A stretch of 64,000 nucleotides of DNA from Camelus bactrianus (taxonomy: Eukaryota > Chordata > Mammalia > Artiodactyla > Camelidae), in NCBI RefSeq assembly GCF_048773025.1, contig NC_133548.1, positions 24,205,501 to 24,269,500 on the forward strand. The letters run 5' to 3'. Within the stretch, counting starts at the first letter, position 1. Every line of letters starts with the position of its first letter. The notes under the pieces are model-generated. The model did no database searches. It had not been told where the DNA came from and saw only the letters and a list, made by a program, of their open reading frames with translations. This document shows, piece by piece, positions 12,002 to 22,379 of the stretch. Made by a program: the position numbers and the translations under genes.

Positions 12002-12038
12002 TTAAAAATAAGGTACATGTCATGTACCTTATTTTTAA
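12002..12038. repeat. 37-bp near-perfect palindrome
   Basis: Arms of 18 nt, 12002-12019 (ttaaaaataaggtacatg) and 12021-12038, are exact reverse complements around a single T at 12020. It starts just after the MIR. It does not match a transposon I know and has no flanking duplication. Most likely a quasi-palindrome made exact by template switching; a hairpin or protein site is possible. Confidence 0.9.
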
Positions 12039-12254
12039 TCACAAATACAAACTGAAATAACTTTTCCCAATATTAGTAACAGTAAGGTAATATTGGTAAG
12101 TGGGTTGTGTTGGTGCAAATCTTCCAGGATACTGAGCCATTTGGCAGATTTTAACCCACTATAAAAGAATTCATTAAATACAACACTTTAAAACTGTGAA
12201 TGTAGTTTGGAAATAATTTCCCCAGATTATGCTGGTTAGAAGTCTTTTCACCAG

Positions 12255-12960
12255 TTCTTGTGTGCCAATTATGGATTTATCGCCTCTTGGCTCCAAATTC
12301 AACCTTTTGGCCTATTTTGTGAAAATGGATCTGGGCCTTTAAGTATTTGTCCCTTACCAACTGCCATTGAAGTAGAAAGTGCTGGAGAGACACTGCAGGA
12401 GAAAAGGATTTTATTTTTCTAGGTTCCCCTGCAGCATACTTGAATTCCTGTGTGACTTCAAGCACATGTGACTTCCCAGCGCCCAGCTCCTGTTGCATGA
12501 GGGACTTCTCTAGGGTCCTACCCCTGAAAGGCATGGTGGCCAGCAGCCAGGTTCCCCCAACACCACTCTCATGTGGATTTATAGGATATACATGCCAGAG
12601 AGTAGATTTCTGGTAAGTCCTAATGGTGCAGCACTACCGCGACTTCCCTGTCGTCCAGGGAACCATGGTCACGCCCTCTTCAGCAAGGTCTGGATCTCAA
12701 CACTGGTGGCCACGAGGGCTCTTCCTTTAGAGCTCTGACTCAATGTGAGGAGTAATGGCTATTAGATATTACATAATAGACCTGCTGTTATATATTACAT
12801 CCACCGTTTCTATGGTCTTTAGAATTCTTCTTAATTCTTACTAGCCAATCCTTATCATTCCAAATCCCTGTTACAGTTAATAATTCTTTCTATTAAACTT
12901 TCCCCACTATAATTACTCTATGGCTTATCCCCTCCTGATTACACCCACACTGATATACCT
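12255..12960 (+). mobile_element. LTR-like fossil, family unresolved
   Basis: Long old repeat recognised by its start ('gctccaaattcaaccttttg', 'tgaaaatggatctgggcctt') and its end ('ctttctattaaactttcccc', then 'cctgattacacccacactga'). The ATTAAA signal near the 3' end and the overall shape suggest an LTR in sense orientation. Broken and solo, with no internal genes beside it. Confidence 0.4.
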
Positions 12961-13149
12961 TAGTACACATTATAACATATCTTGCTATTTAAAACCTCTT
13001 AGCCAACTTAAAACAGATAAACACGTACAGTGGATTTTAATGCCCATTTGACATCTGAATTGTCCTGGAGTTTTACTTCCTCCATACTAACCACCTTTCC
13101 AAATCCTTCTTCACACAACCTGTACTCTAGTCTCGCAAATTATGATGCT

Positions 13150-13480
13150 GATCTATAGACAGAATGTTTTCTTCCACACCCTTGCAGATCCCAACCCCTC
13201 TCTGCCTAGAATGTCTCATTGTAATATCCTTGAAGAATTCCTACTTATCCTTCAAGACCCAGCTCTACATTATCTTTTTGAAGCTTCTTTGGTAGAATAT
13301 TCCCGTACCTCCATTTTAGCACTTAGCACATGGTATTTTATTTTCTCTAATATTTATTTTCTTCAATAGACTATAAACTTCTTGAAGACAGGGGCTAAGT
13401 CCTATTAATCTTTGTACCCCTAGCTCCCAGGACAGTGCCCAGCACATAGTAGGACATCAGTTTGTTAGATGACTCAATTT
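13150..13480 (+). repeat. L2 LINE 3' end
   Basis: Ordered L2 landmarks: 'cccaacccctctctgcctag', 'cttcaagacccagctctaca', 'cttcttgaagacaggggcta' and 'gtgcccagcacatagtagga'. Ends near the usual L2 tail. Confidence 0.75.
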
Positions 13481-13830
13481 ATCTACATATGATGGAAGAG
13501 ATGGAAAATTTCAAAGCACTATCATTTTTGAAAATGGCTATGATACAGCTTAACAATTCCTTTCTGACCAAATTATGAAAGTTATGGCCACTCAGAGAAT
13601 CATTTCTGCTTTTGCAATCACCAGGACTTTCAGAGTCTGACTTACTCTGATCAACTGAAAACTAGAGCACAGCCTCAAGCTTCTATCCCTAGACCAACAG
13701 CTAAGATGCTCTTGCCAGTCCCAGGCCTTATCTCAGGTCCTTATCAAGGGAGACTATGTCAAGGACCGGGTGTCTGCAGCTAGACAGACGGGGGATCTTG
13801 GTGAATTAACTGAGTTAAACTGGTGAGTTA
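13481..13830. other. No recognisable element
   Basis: No repeat, exon or RNA gene recognised. Confidence 0.4.
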
Positions 13831-13834
13831 AATG

Positions 13835-13965
13835 GGCTTTCTAAATTTTGTTTTCCTCACCCACACCTACCTCATGGATGAGGATTAAATGAGACAGTGT
13901 AAGTAAAGCTTGCTTGGTGCCGGACACCAAATGATCTCTCAAAAGTTAGGTGCTATTAACATTAC
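13835..13965 (-). repeat. MIR SINE fragment
   Basis: Antisense MIR order: a 'ttttcctcacccacacctac' block, 'gaggattaaatgagacagtg', then a 'gtgccggacacc' block and 'taggtgctattaacatt'. Confidence 0.6.
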
Positions 13966-14635
13966 CTTGTGCCCAGGTTTAGCCAGATTCCAATAGTTTC
14001 TCCTCATTCTTTTTCCTACACTGGACATTTGGAGATTAATCTCAGTCTGGACTTTCTAATAGTGCATTCCTACCAGACTTGTAGATCTGGACACCAGTCT
14101 GCCCATTCTCTGCTATAGAATCTGCCCATTGTAGAATTTGGGACACCTCCAACATCTCCTTGGAGCCCAACTCAGGCGACATCTCCAAGATTCACCTCTG
14201 TCTTTGGGCAACTGCCCAAGTCCCTCCTTTGCTCAAAACACACAACCTTAGCAAGTCATTTAGGCCCTTCCAGTTCCTATTCAGTTTCCATTTCCAGCTC
14301 TTGTCCTGTCCCAGCGCCATCTTCTTCACCCCACTGCTGACCACAATCTAGCACATACACTGACGGCACAAAGTAGCAAAAGCAGAAGAAATTTCAGTTC
14401 TTTTCCTCAAAATAGAACTTGTTGGGAAATTTCTAACCAGAAATAAATGATCCTGGGGTTTCATGTAATTGATGCAGAAGTACGTGTACTGCTAATAACC
14501 AATGTTTGTTTTTCTGCTTTTGTTGCCTGGAGAGGAGGAAACGTTGGCTAGAGCTTCTCTATGCCTCAGAGACTCTGGACCAGCCTCTTGGGCTTCTTCC
14601 ACTGGTAACTAGCATTATTGGGGGAGACTTTACCC
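13966..14635. other. No recognisable element
   Basis: No repeat or exon recognised. A short plus-strand frame at 14160-14351 is C/T-rich and has no domain. Confidence 0.4.
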
Positions 14636-14639
14636 TTCA

Positions 14640-14850
14640 ATGTGGCCCTGAAACTGTTCAAGGCCTAGCCCTGTCACTTGCTTCCTGTGTTCCTCCTCCA
14701 ACCCTCAGTTTTTCCATCTATAAAATAGGTATGATAATAAGAATAATAGCTAATAAGAATAATAATACTAAAAGAAAGTTAGATGATACCCATAAATCAC
14801 TCAGCACAGTACCTGTACAGAATAAGCACCCAATTAAGAGTTATCTCAGG
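14640..14850 (-). repeat. MIR SINE
   Basis: Antisense MIR: 'ccctcagtttttccatctat', 'aaaataggtatgataataag', 'actcagcacagtacctgtac', 'aataagcacccaattaagag'. Contains an AATA-rich expansion near 14735-14770. Confidence 0.7.
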
Positions 14851-15054
14851 TTTTTTTTTTAAATCAGGACCCAAATGGTCCAGAAATGATAAAAGAAGAA
14901 AAGCTGCTACCATCGAGGTGGGATGCCTGTACAAACCTGCAGGGAAAAAAAGCCTTTGTAGAGGACTATGGCAAAGGTGAATTTTGAACAATTGGGTGAC
15001 CTCTCCAGGGACTTCAGGGATACTCAGAAGCTCTAGACTCAAGTTTTTGGGGGC

Positions 15055-15192
15055 ATTTTTTTTTGTTTGGTGGGGGTTGGGCGGTTAAATAGGTTTGTTT
15101 GTTTGTTTGTTTAAATGGCAGTACTGGGGATTGAATCCAGGATCTCGTGCATGCTAAGCATGTATTCTACCACTGAACTATATTCTCCTCCT
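15055..15192 (-). repeat. Camelid vic-1-like tRNA-Ala SINE
   Basis: Minus-strand SINE: T-rich tail at left, GTTT-type microsatellite near 15094-15112, then 'gtactggggattgaatccag', 'gtgcatgctaagcatgta' and 'ctaccactgaactat' at the tRNA head. The anticodon-loop region (CTTAGCATG on the minus strand) is kept. Flanking duplication not clear. Confidence 0.85.
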
Positions 15193-15224
15193 AAACTTGG
15201 GTATTTTTTTCCCCAGATGTTGCT

Positions 15225-15295
15225 GCATTTTAAAAAATATGATAAAATTTACATAACATAAAATTTACCATTTTAACCATTTTATTCTTAGGCAT
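15225..15295 (-). repeat. L1 LINE fragment, antisense
   Basis: Short antisense L1 3' piece: 'aaaatttacataacataaaa' then 'tttaccattttaaccatttt'. Confidence 0.6.
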
Positions 15296-15369
15296 TTTTT
15301 TAGGGCTACTCACAAACCTTGTAAAACAGTCGGTAATTAGTTAAGACTCTTTATATTTCAAGTTGGAGA

Positions 15370-15910
15370 ACATAGAACATTTATTTAAGCAACAAAAGGA
15401 GTTTGTTGGCTTATTTAACTGAAAGTATAGAGGTATCTGGCTTTGGGTATATTTTGATCCAATAGGTCAAGTGACTTCAACTAGGAATTTGTTTCACTCC
15501 ACATTTTCCCTCTGCCCTCTGCTGAGCTGGCTTTATTCTCCACAAAGTGGATTCCTGGCAGCTCTGGTCCCCTCCAGACTCAGTAGTAAGGTGACTACCA
15601 AGTAGGTCAGGCCTCTAGTTTTTAAAATCACTCTTTAGGGGAAGAGAGTTCCCAACGAAGGGAAGGGAACTCCACCACCTCCAGCCCTGATAACCCAGTA
15701 TCTCCTTGCATCTTGTGTTGGATTGCTTTGTGTGCCTATTTTGGAAAGACCATGGTGACCAAAGGGCAGAGGGTGGCTTGAGCCAATTACAGTTCATCCT
15801 AGAATCAGAGGTGGGGTCAATCCCACCCAAACCACATGGCTGATAACGGTGGAGGGGTGCTCAAAGTAAAACCCGAGGGCTCTTACCAGCCGAGGAAAAG
15901 GCCACTGCAA
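15370..15910 (-). mobile_element. LTR-like fossil (ERVL/MaLR-type), antisense
   Basis: Both ends match one remembered mammalian repeat: 'gtttgttggcttatttaact' at the left and 'ggtggggtcaatcccaccca', 'aaaccacatggctgataacg' at the right (15811-15846). Read on the minus strand, the left end supplies a poly(A)-signal-like block, as expected of an LTR. Solo and broken. Contains a CTCF-like core at 15511-15525. Confidence 0.45.
15511..15525 (-). promoter_or_regulatory. CTCF-like motif (weak)
   Basis: The reverse complement is tcagcagagggcaga, 13 of 15 positions against CCASYAGRKGGCRSY, with the central CAGCAGAGGGC intact. It sits in an LTR-like fossil, a known kind of place for CTCF motifs. Sequence match only. 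Confidence 0.3.
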
Positions 15911-16484
15911 ACACTTTGTCCCAAGAGTTCCAAACACCTACCCAAACAGGACAATTTCATGTTTTTTTCTACCTCACCCATATTCCAGCAGACTCTTCTG
16001 GCCTCTTTCTCTAGTGCTATTCATATAATGACAGGATGATGAGACATGGACAGTCCTGACCTCACAAGTTTAAGTTTTCACCTACTCAAGAATGAAGGCA
16101 TCCTTCAACGAATTTGAAATATAGCTAGAATTGTTGACTCATGCCCACAAATTTGAGACACCACGTGCCCTGAAACTCAGCTCTGAAAATCTCACTGCCT
16201 ATAAAAGAAGAAAACTTTAGAATCTAAAATCAACTTTAGATTTCAGACAAGCAAAGTCTAACGGATATGGCCTTAATAGTTTTGCACACTAGCTTAGCGC
16301 CCTGAAAACAGAAAGTATTTTGAATTTTACTAAGAATGTGTATGCCATTACATGAATTGAGCTGGTCTTCTGCTAATCTTTTCAAATCCACACATTTCTC
16401 CAAAACAAGGGACTTTTGTTTTTGGGGACTCTGACATACTTTTCTCATCTTCTCTCTTTGAGTTGCAGTGTTTTTTCCTTCTTT
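15911..16484. other. No recognisable element
   Basis: No repeat, exon or RNA gene recognised. Confidence 0.4.
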
Positions 16485-16645
16485 TTTAAAATTATTTTTT
16501 AAACCATTTTATTTTTATTTATTTTTTTGTGGGGGGGTCCTTAATTTTTTATTTTAATTTAAATTTTTATTAATGGAGGTACTGGGGATTGAACCCAAGA
16601 CCTCATGCATGCATTCTACCACTGAGCTATACCCATTCCTTCCCC
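16485..16645 (-). repeat. Camelid vic-1-like SINE with internal deletion
   Basis: Minus-strand copy with a long T/A-rich tail (16485-16565), 'ggtactggggattgaaccca', 'cctcatgcatgc' and 'attctaccactgagctatac'. Compared with the other copies it lacks the short 'taagca' block at the anticodon region. The A-box and B-box equivalents remain. Confidence 0.82.
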
Positions 16646-17100
16646 TGCCCCTCCCTGTGCTTGCTTCTTAAAAGCTTTCCTTTCCAAAGAAGACCAAAAG
16701 GTATAACAATTAGGAGTCTGCAAGAAAAGAAGCAAGTTATACTTCAAAACCAATTTCTAAAATTGCTTTTAAAGTTAAAACAAAGGAATATAACCAATAT
16801 TGATAAACATCACTTTAAAGAGTTTTCATTTAGTCTTTTAAAGATGAGGGCCCATTTCTGCTGCTCTCTCTCAGTTAGCCACACCTAAGGTAGAAGACCT
16901 GCCATTTACACCTGGTGACTATACTTGAGACATAACTGCTCACTGGTGATAACATACTTTATTTGCAGGCAAAGCATCCAAAGGGTAATAAACAGCATCT
17001 CAGTGCTGACTGAGCAAGTTGTAATCAAATGACAATATGATTACTTAAATCCTTGATGTTTAAGCGTCTTGGACCATACATACTTCAGAAATGTATGGCA
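16646..17100. other. No recognisable element
   Basis: No repeat or exon recognised. Confidence 0.4.
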
Positions 17101-17104
17101 TCTT

Positions 17105-17832
17105 TTTTTTCAAATCGAAGTATGGTTGATTTACAATGCTGTGTTAGTTTCTTGTGTACGGCATCGTGATTCAGTTACACATATTCTTTTTCATTATAGG
17201 TTATTACAAGCTGTTGAATTTAGTTCCCTGTGCTATATAGTAGGACCTTGTTGTTTATCTATTTTGTATGTAGTAGTTTGTATCTATTAATCCTAAACTC
17301 CTAATTTATCCCTCCTCCCTTTTCCCCCTTGGTTACCATAAGTTTGTTTTCTACATCTGTGAGTCTGTTTCTGTTTTGTAAGTAAGTTTCATTTGTTTCA
17401 TTTTTTTAGGTTCCACAAATGAGTGATATCATATGATACATGCCTTTCTCTGTCTGACTTACTTCATTTAGTATGATAATCTCTAGGTCCATCCATGTTA
17501 CTGCAAATGGCATTATTTCATTCTTTTTAATGGCTGAGTAGTATTCCATATGCATATATGATATGCAGTATATATATATACACCACATTTCCTTTATCCA
17601 GTCATCTGTTGATGGACATTTAGGTTGCTTCCATGTCTTGGCTATTGTAAATAATGCTGCTATAAACATTGGGATGCATACATCTTTTTGAATTATAGTT
17701 TTCTCTGGATATATGCCCAGGAGTGGGATTGCTGGATCATATGGTAACTCTTTTTTTAGTTTTTTAAGGAATCACCGAACTTTTTCCATACTGGCTGCAC
17801 CAAATTACATTCCCACCAACAGTGTAGGAGAG
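17105..17832 (-). repeat. L1 LINE 3' part with ORF2 C-terminus, antisense
   Basis: 5'-truncated L1 read on the minus strand. The 3' UTR lies at the left (poly(T) at 17103-17110, 'gatttacaatgctgtgttag'). The minus-strand frame 17406-17669 carries the typical ORF2p C-terminal text, with YYSAIKKNEIMPFA and TWMDLEIIILNEVSQTEK. The right end breaks off within ORF2. Moderately young judging by how well the protein text is kept, but dead. Confidence 0.92.
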
Positions 17833-18168
17833 TTTCGTAAAATTTTTACTTTGGTACATATTTCCTCTTGAAATTGACAAATGAAGGAATATAGGTTTCT
17901 ATTTTCGAGTGCCAGAAGCTTAATTTCCTTTTTGCATCCCTCTGTAACACTTTTAACTTTCCTAGGCAGAAGGATGCCTCAGGAAGACTAGGGTGAAGAT
18001 CATGTGCTCTGACAAACTAAATATAAAAGCACATTAAAATTCTCAAACTATCAGTATAACCTCCATTCCATTTGCCACCAGTGTCCTACTCAGTCTTTAC
18101 CATAAAATTACACCTTCTCAAGATCCAGAGACCCTCTCCCTCCCACAATCCATCTGCTCTTCACTACA
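17833..18168. other. No recognisable element
   Basis: No repeat or exon recognised. Confidence 0.4.
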
Positions 18169-18171
18169 GTG

Positions 18172-18390
18172 GTGATAACAGCTAACATTTACCAAAATGT
18201 GGTACATGCTATGTGGATTATCTCATTTAATTCTCACAACAACTCTATGTTGCTGGTATTGTTATGTACCCATTTTACTGATGAGGAAACTGAGGCTTAG
18301 AAAAATGACCTACTCAAGGTCATATATCCAGTAAGTGATAGAGTTAGGAGCTCGAAGCTTGGTTTTTAGCTACTAGCTGCTTTCTAGTTT
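18172..18390 (+). repeat. MIR SINE, well preserved
   Basis: Near full-length MIR order: 'ggattatctcatttaattct', 'cccattttactgatgaggaa', 'actgaggcttagaaaaatga', 'ctcaaggtcatatatccagt', 'aagtgatagagttaggagct'. Confidence 0.88.
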
Positions 18391-19466
18391 TTACCTACTA
18401 ATCTCCACTGCTTCCCACCCGATTACCATATACACAATGGTTACACTCCTAGACTGAAATAACCAACTTAACCCAACTGGAGGAGCAGTGGTTTTCAGAT
18501 CTTTCTTATGTATAGTGAAATCTAAGTGGACCTGTTTATGGCAAAACTACAGTTGGCAAATTTAACAGGTTTTATTGCTTCTAGAAATCTTAGCACCAGT
18601 GATAAATTATCTTAAGTGAAGATATCAGCTTTAAAAAGCCAAGGTATGTTGCAATTAAGTTACAGATTAGTAAATCATTGTACCGACCTTTATTTTCCTT
18701 TTGCCCTAATTTTCTCATCTATGTTTTATCCTTTTCTATTTGATGATTTTTTTTTTAAAGCTTCTGCAAATCCACTTGGGAGTGAGGTGGGGCGAGTTAG
18801 CAAATCTCATTAATGAATCAGTGGATCACTGTATTTAAAAGGTAAAATAATAAAAATAAAATTTTGTATGCCACTTTGTAGTTCTGTATACATTCTTTAT
18901 CATTGACTTTCAACTTTTCAGATATCAATTCTGCATTCATCTTTGTGTGTCACCAGCATCTGTCACCATTCATTCATCCAATAAATAATTTCGGAGCTTT
19001 AGAAAACATGATAGTACAAAGAGCTTGTTCTCAAAGAGCTGACAATGTAATGGGTAGTGTCAAATCTATTGGAAGAGCTCAGTAAATGTTTGTGGAATAA
19101 ACCTCACTTCAGCTCCAAAAAAGAACCTTCCATGCACAAATAAGATTATTTCTAGTTTTTAGAAAGACACAGAGAAGCAATATGCCGTATTCACAGGGAC
19201 TCACTGGAAAGAGTGAGCCAAGTATTCAAAGCCAGGTATTTGGACCCCAAAGCCCTTAGTCTTTCTGAAAAAAATACTAATATAAACCTATACAAAGCAG
19301 GTGGACATAGGTTTTTTCCCACCCGCCTAGCATTTCTGTGAGCAGCCCCTGGGGTTTCAAGGGAGGACAGAGGAAAAGCACACCTTTCCAATCAGAGGCC
19401 TGTGTGCCCCTGGACATGTGACATTACCCACCAAGCCAAACACTGCATAGCTGTTCATCCCCAGAT
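18391..19466. other. Unassigned; possible L2-like tail
   Basis: The piece at 18965-19105 ('cattcattcatccaataaat', then 'gaagagctcagtaaatgttt') resembles the ends of ancient LINE/SINE repeats but is not assigned. Nothing else recognised. Confidence 0.35.
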
Positions 19467-19469
19467 CTG

Positions 19470-20042
19470 GCAACTTTAAGCAACAATGACATATTATTTC
19501 TCATGATTCTGTGGGTTGACTGGGCGTTCTTCTACTCCACGTGGTGTTGGCTGGATTTACTCATGCAACTGAGCTGAGCTGGCAGCTAGGCAGAGCTGGA
19601 AGGTCGGGGCCGTGGCGACCTTCAGCTGTGAGGCCTTGATTGTCCTCCATGGGCCTCCTTCTATATGGCATCTCATCCTGCAGGGCCACCCTGTGTGGCC
19701 TTTCTCCAGGAGTACAGCCTGGGCTTCTTTGTGATATGACAGTAGGCTACTGGTATTTTAAAGGCCCAGACTCCAAAGTTCCCGAATGTCACTTTAGCCA
19801 CATTGTATTGGTCAAAGAAAACCATCTCAGGTTCAAGAGGAAGGAAACAGACTCTGCCTCTCGATGGAGGAGCAGTGTGTTCCCACAGGAAAGGGAACAA
19901 CTGTTGGTGACCACTTTGCTGGGAACCTGCCACAGAGCCCTCTCCAGGACAATGATCACACCTAGTTTCCTTCGGGAAAGCACAGATGCCAAGAATCACA
20001 AAATCCCAGAGCAGCTGGGGCCATCTTTGCTTTCATGTGAAT
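19470..20042 (-). mobile_element. MaLR LTR fossil (MLT1-like), antisense
   Basis: Same general family and orientation as 8751-9287: 'tttctcatgattctgtgggt', 'tccacgtggtgttggctgga', then 'tgtcactttagccacattgt' and 'ttggtcaaagaaaacc', and a 'tggggccatctttgc' end. The 134-codon plus frame (19640-20044) across it is a by-product of GC-rich antisense LTR sequence. Solo, old and broken. Confidence 0.65.
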
Positions 20043-20139
20043 AAAGCCCGCTTATCGACAAAGTCAACCCAGAGGGAAGCAGAGCAAGAGGTGGAAGAAA
20101 AATGGTGAAACTCAGTTCTCCACTCAGGTGGAAAGGAGA

Positions 20140-20390
20140 GGTAGTAGAGCAAGTGGTTAGACAGCGCAAGATTTGGAGTCACACCGCCCTGAGTTCTAAT
20201 CTGGCTCTGCCACCTCTTAGCCTCGTCACTCTGGGAAAATTAATATCAAATTCATGATCTATAAAATGTGGATGACACAAGGACCTGCCTTCACAGGACT
20301 GTTGTAATCATTAACTGTGGTAACATTTGTGATGAATTTAGCAAAGTGTTGGGCCCAGCATAAGCCCTCAGTGAGTGCCTGCTGTATACA
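20140..20390 (-). repeat. MIR SINE, antisense
   Basis: Full antisense MIR order: 'agatttggagtcacaccgcc', 'tctggctctgccacctctta', 'atctataaaatgtggatgac', 'ttgggcccagcataagccct', 'cagtgagtgcctg'. Confidence 0.85.
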
Positions 20391-21018
20391 CTAAGATGCA
20401 CTTGGAACCCCTCCCCCGCAGAGATTCTCCCTCCTGTGCTGGGACCTTGAAGGTCACAGTGAGGTTCCAATCTTCACTTGGATTGGAAACCCTTTAACAT
20501 ACAGCAAAAGATCCTCTATGTTAAAAGTCTTCTAATCAACACATTCTTATTTCCTCTTTAAACATAATAAGCCAAGAATAATAAATGCCTGACTTTATTT
20601 GGGGAAAAGAAAAGTACTTTGGTAAGTTTTATATTCTTCTCAGGAAATGTAAGTCCTATGCCAGACAACTCAGAGACAAAGAACCACCCTGCCATGACCA
20701 CATCAAGATAGTGGCACCACTGGAACTTGTCACATTTCATTTATTCCCATAAAGCTGAATTCGAATTGTATGCAGTTGCTTCTTAGAGGTAGGGCAGATC
20801 CGGGTTTCAGTTCACCTTGATAAGCTTAAAGGTCACTTGAATGACACTAGAATACTTCTATCTGTTATGCATGATATATTTTTACATCTTTTATGCATCT
20901 CTATCAATTCGTAAAGTGACTACTTGTCTCCTCTGTTCTTTGCTGGAATTGTACTCCAGTTTTGCTTCTGGTGGATTAGTGCGTGGATCTTAGAAGTTAC
21001 CCTTACATCTCTCTCTCT
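20391..21018. other. No recognisable element
   Basis: No repeat, exon or RNA gene recognised. Confidence 0.4.
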
Positions 21019-21019
21019 C

Positions 21020-21180
21020 TTTTGTGGTAAAATACACATAACACATATTTGTCATTAGTGACAGTACATTTATAATGTCGTGCAACCATCATGTCTAATT
21101 CCAGAATACATTTTCTCTTAATTCTCTCCTTTTTCTTTTTAACCAAATGTTACAACCAACTTCCTTGGTTACCTCAGTTT
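21020..21180 (-). repeat. L1 LINE fragment, antisense
   Basis: Old antisense L1 piece: 'gtggtaaaatacacataaca', 'catttataatgtcgtgcaac', 'catcatgtctaattccagaa'. Preceded by a short CT run. Confidence 0.6.
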
Positions 21181-21465
21181 ACAGACTTGGCTAAGTGGGA
21201 ACTGAAGGAAATCACTAGAAGCCATGTGTCCTGATTAGACTGGTTTGACAAGGCTGAGGAATCTGTTGTGACTGTCAGCAGAGGACATAAGCCCAGCTGC
21301 CGGGAAACGGGGCGAACCTCGCGTGTTGTTTGCAAAAGGACTGGTCCCGGAAATGATCAACTGCCTTTCGTTCATTTGGGTAACTAGTCTGGAATAAGAC
21401 AACACTTATATATGGCGAAATATGTTGTTGCTTTTACATGTCTGACAGTATTCATAGAACCATGA
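21181..21465. other. Unassigned, with a small CpG cluster
   Basis: Contains several CpGs close together near 21300-21325 but is far too short for a CpG island. No exon seen. Confidence 0.35.
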
Positions 21466-21466
21466 T

Positions 21467-21533
21467 GGTATTATTATTATTATTATGATTATTATGATTA
21501 TGATGATGATGATGATGATTATTATTATTATTT
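21467..21533. repeat. Compound ATT/ATG microsatellite
   Basis: About 65 bp of trinucleotide repeat that changes from ATT units to ATG units and back to ATT. Likely length-polymorphic. Confidence 0.95.
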
Positions 21534-21544
21534 ACAGAAAATGG

Positions 21545-21755
21545 TCAACCTCATAAAGTGTTTCATGTGCCAGGCACCATGCTGCTCACCGATTCCTTAA
21601 CATCCCTGTGGAGGAGGCCCCTTCATCAGCTCCATTTTACAGGTGACAAAATGGAGTCTCAGAGAAGTTAAGCAACTTTTCCAGGAGCACACATTTAGCA
21701 AGTTGTAGAGCCAGGATTCAAACTCCAGTTTCTCTGACCCTGGAGCCCACACACG
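21545..21755 (+). repeat. MIR SINE
   Basis: Sense MIR: 'tgtgccaggcaccatgctgc', 'ctccattttacaggtgacaa', 'agagaagttaagcaactttt', 'gtagagccaggattcaaact', 'gaccctggagccc'. Confidence 0.88.
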
Positions 21756-22378
21756 TAGGTAATGGTGAGTACAACCATTTCATTCCACAGCACAAGGCCA
21801 AACACAACCAATGTATGAGGAACACAGCCTGAGTCTCAAGAGCAAGAAGCATCTTCAAAGCAGCAGCCTGAACAAGGAAAACCAACTCCACAAAACTGCC
21901 AGGTGCCACATCTAACAGAAGTAATGACAGCTCTACCTACTGCCTCTCTGTTCTGTTCTTTACAAAGAGCTGACTTAGCCACGTGGAAACCTGCCGTGGA
22001 CCTTAGGCTTCACCTGTGGCATTTGTTCACTCTGCCTCCCTTTTGGCTTGGTTTCATCTTCCTAGCACACATTTCCCTCCTTCTGGTTGCCTTTCCTAAC
22101 TCCTGATTCTGGCTCTCCACACTTCTACCCATTTCCACATGCCACTTGAACTGGAGCCAGCATTCCCTCTTGGAGACATTCCCTCTTGGAAACATCTTAA
22201 CATTGACCTTGTGGGAACTGCAGGTGAGGGAGGTTTGGCTCTGCACCTGGGCCTCATGCTCTGCCGCATAGGAGACATCCACCGTCAGGACAGTGGAAGA
22301 GGACACCCATTCGCTTTCGTGTAGAGCTTTGTCATTTACAGCACATTTGAAAACTGTCCTTTAATGTTTATAAAAGAA
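21756..22378. other. Unassigned; short tandem duplication
   Basis: No gene or repeat family recognised. A 16-bp unit (cattccctcttggaga) at 22161-22176 is repeated at 22177-22192 with one change. The open frames here overlap on both strands. Confidence 0.4.
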
Positions 22379-22379
22379 G

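Noticed and set aside
17406-17669. Minus-strand frame with clear ORF2p text
   Set aside because: Real LINE protein remnant but not a host gene; reported as part of the L1.
19640-20044. 134-codon plus-strand open frame
   Set aside because: Lies antisense across a MaLR LTR fossil; no domain; overlapping minus frames cover the same bases.
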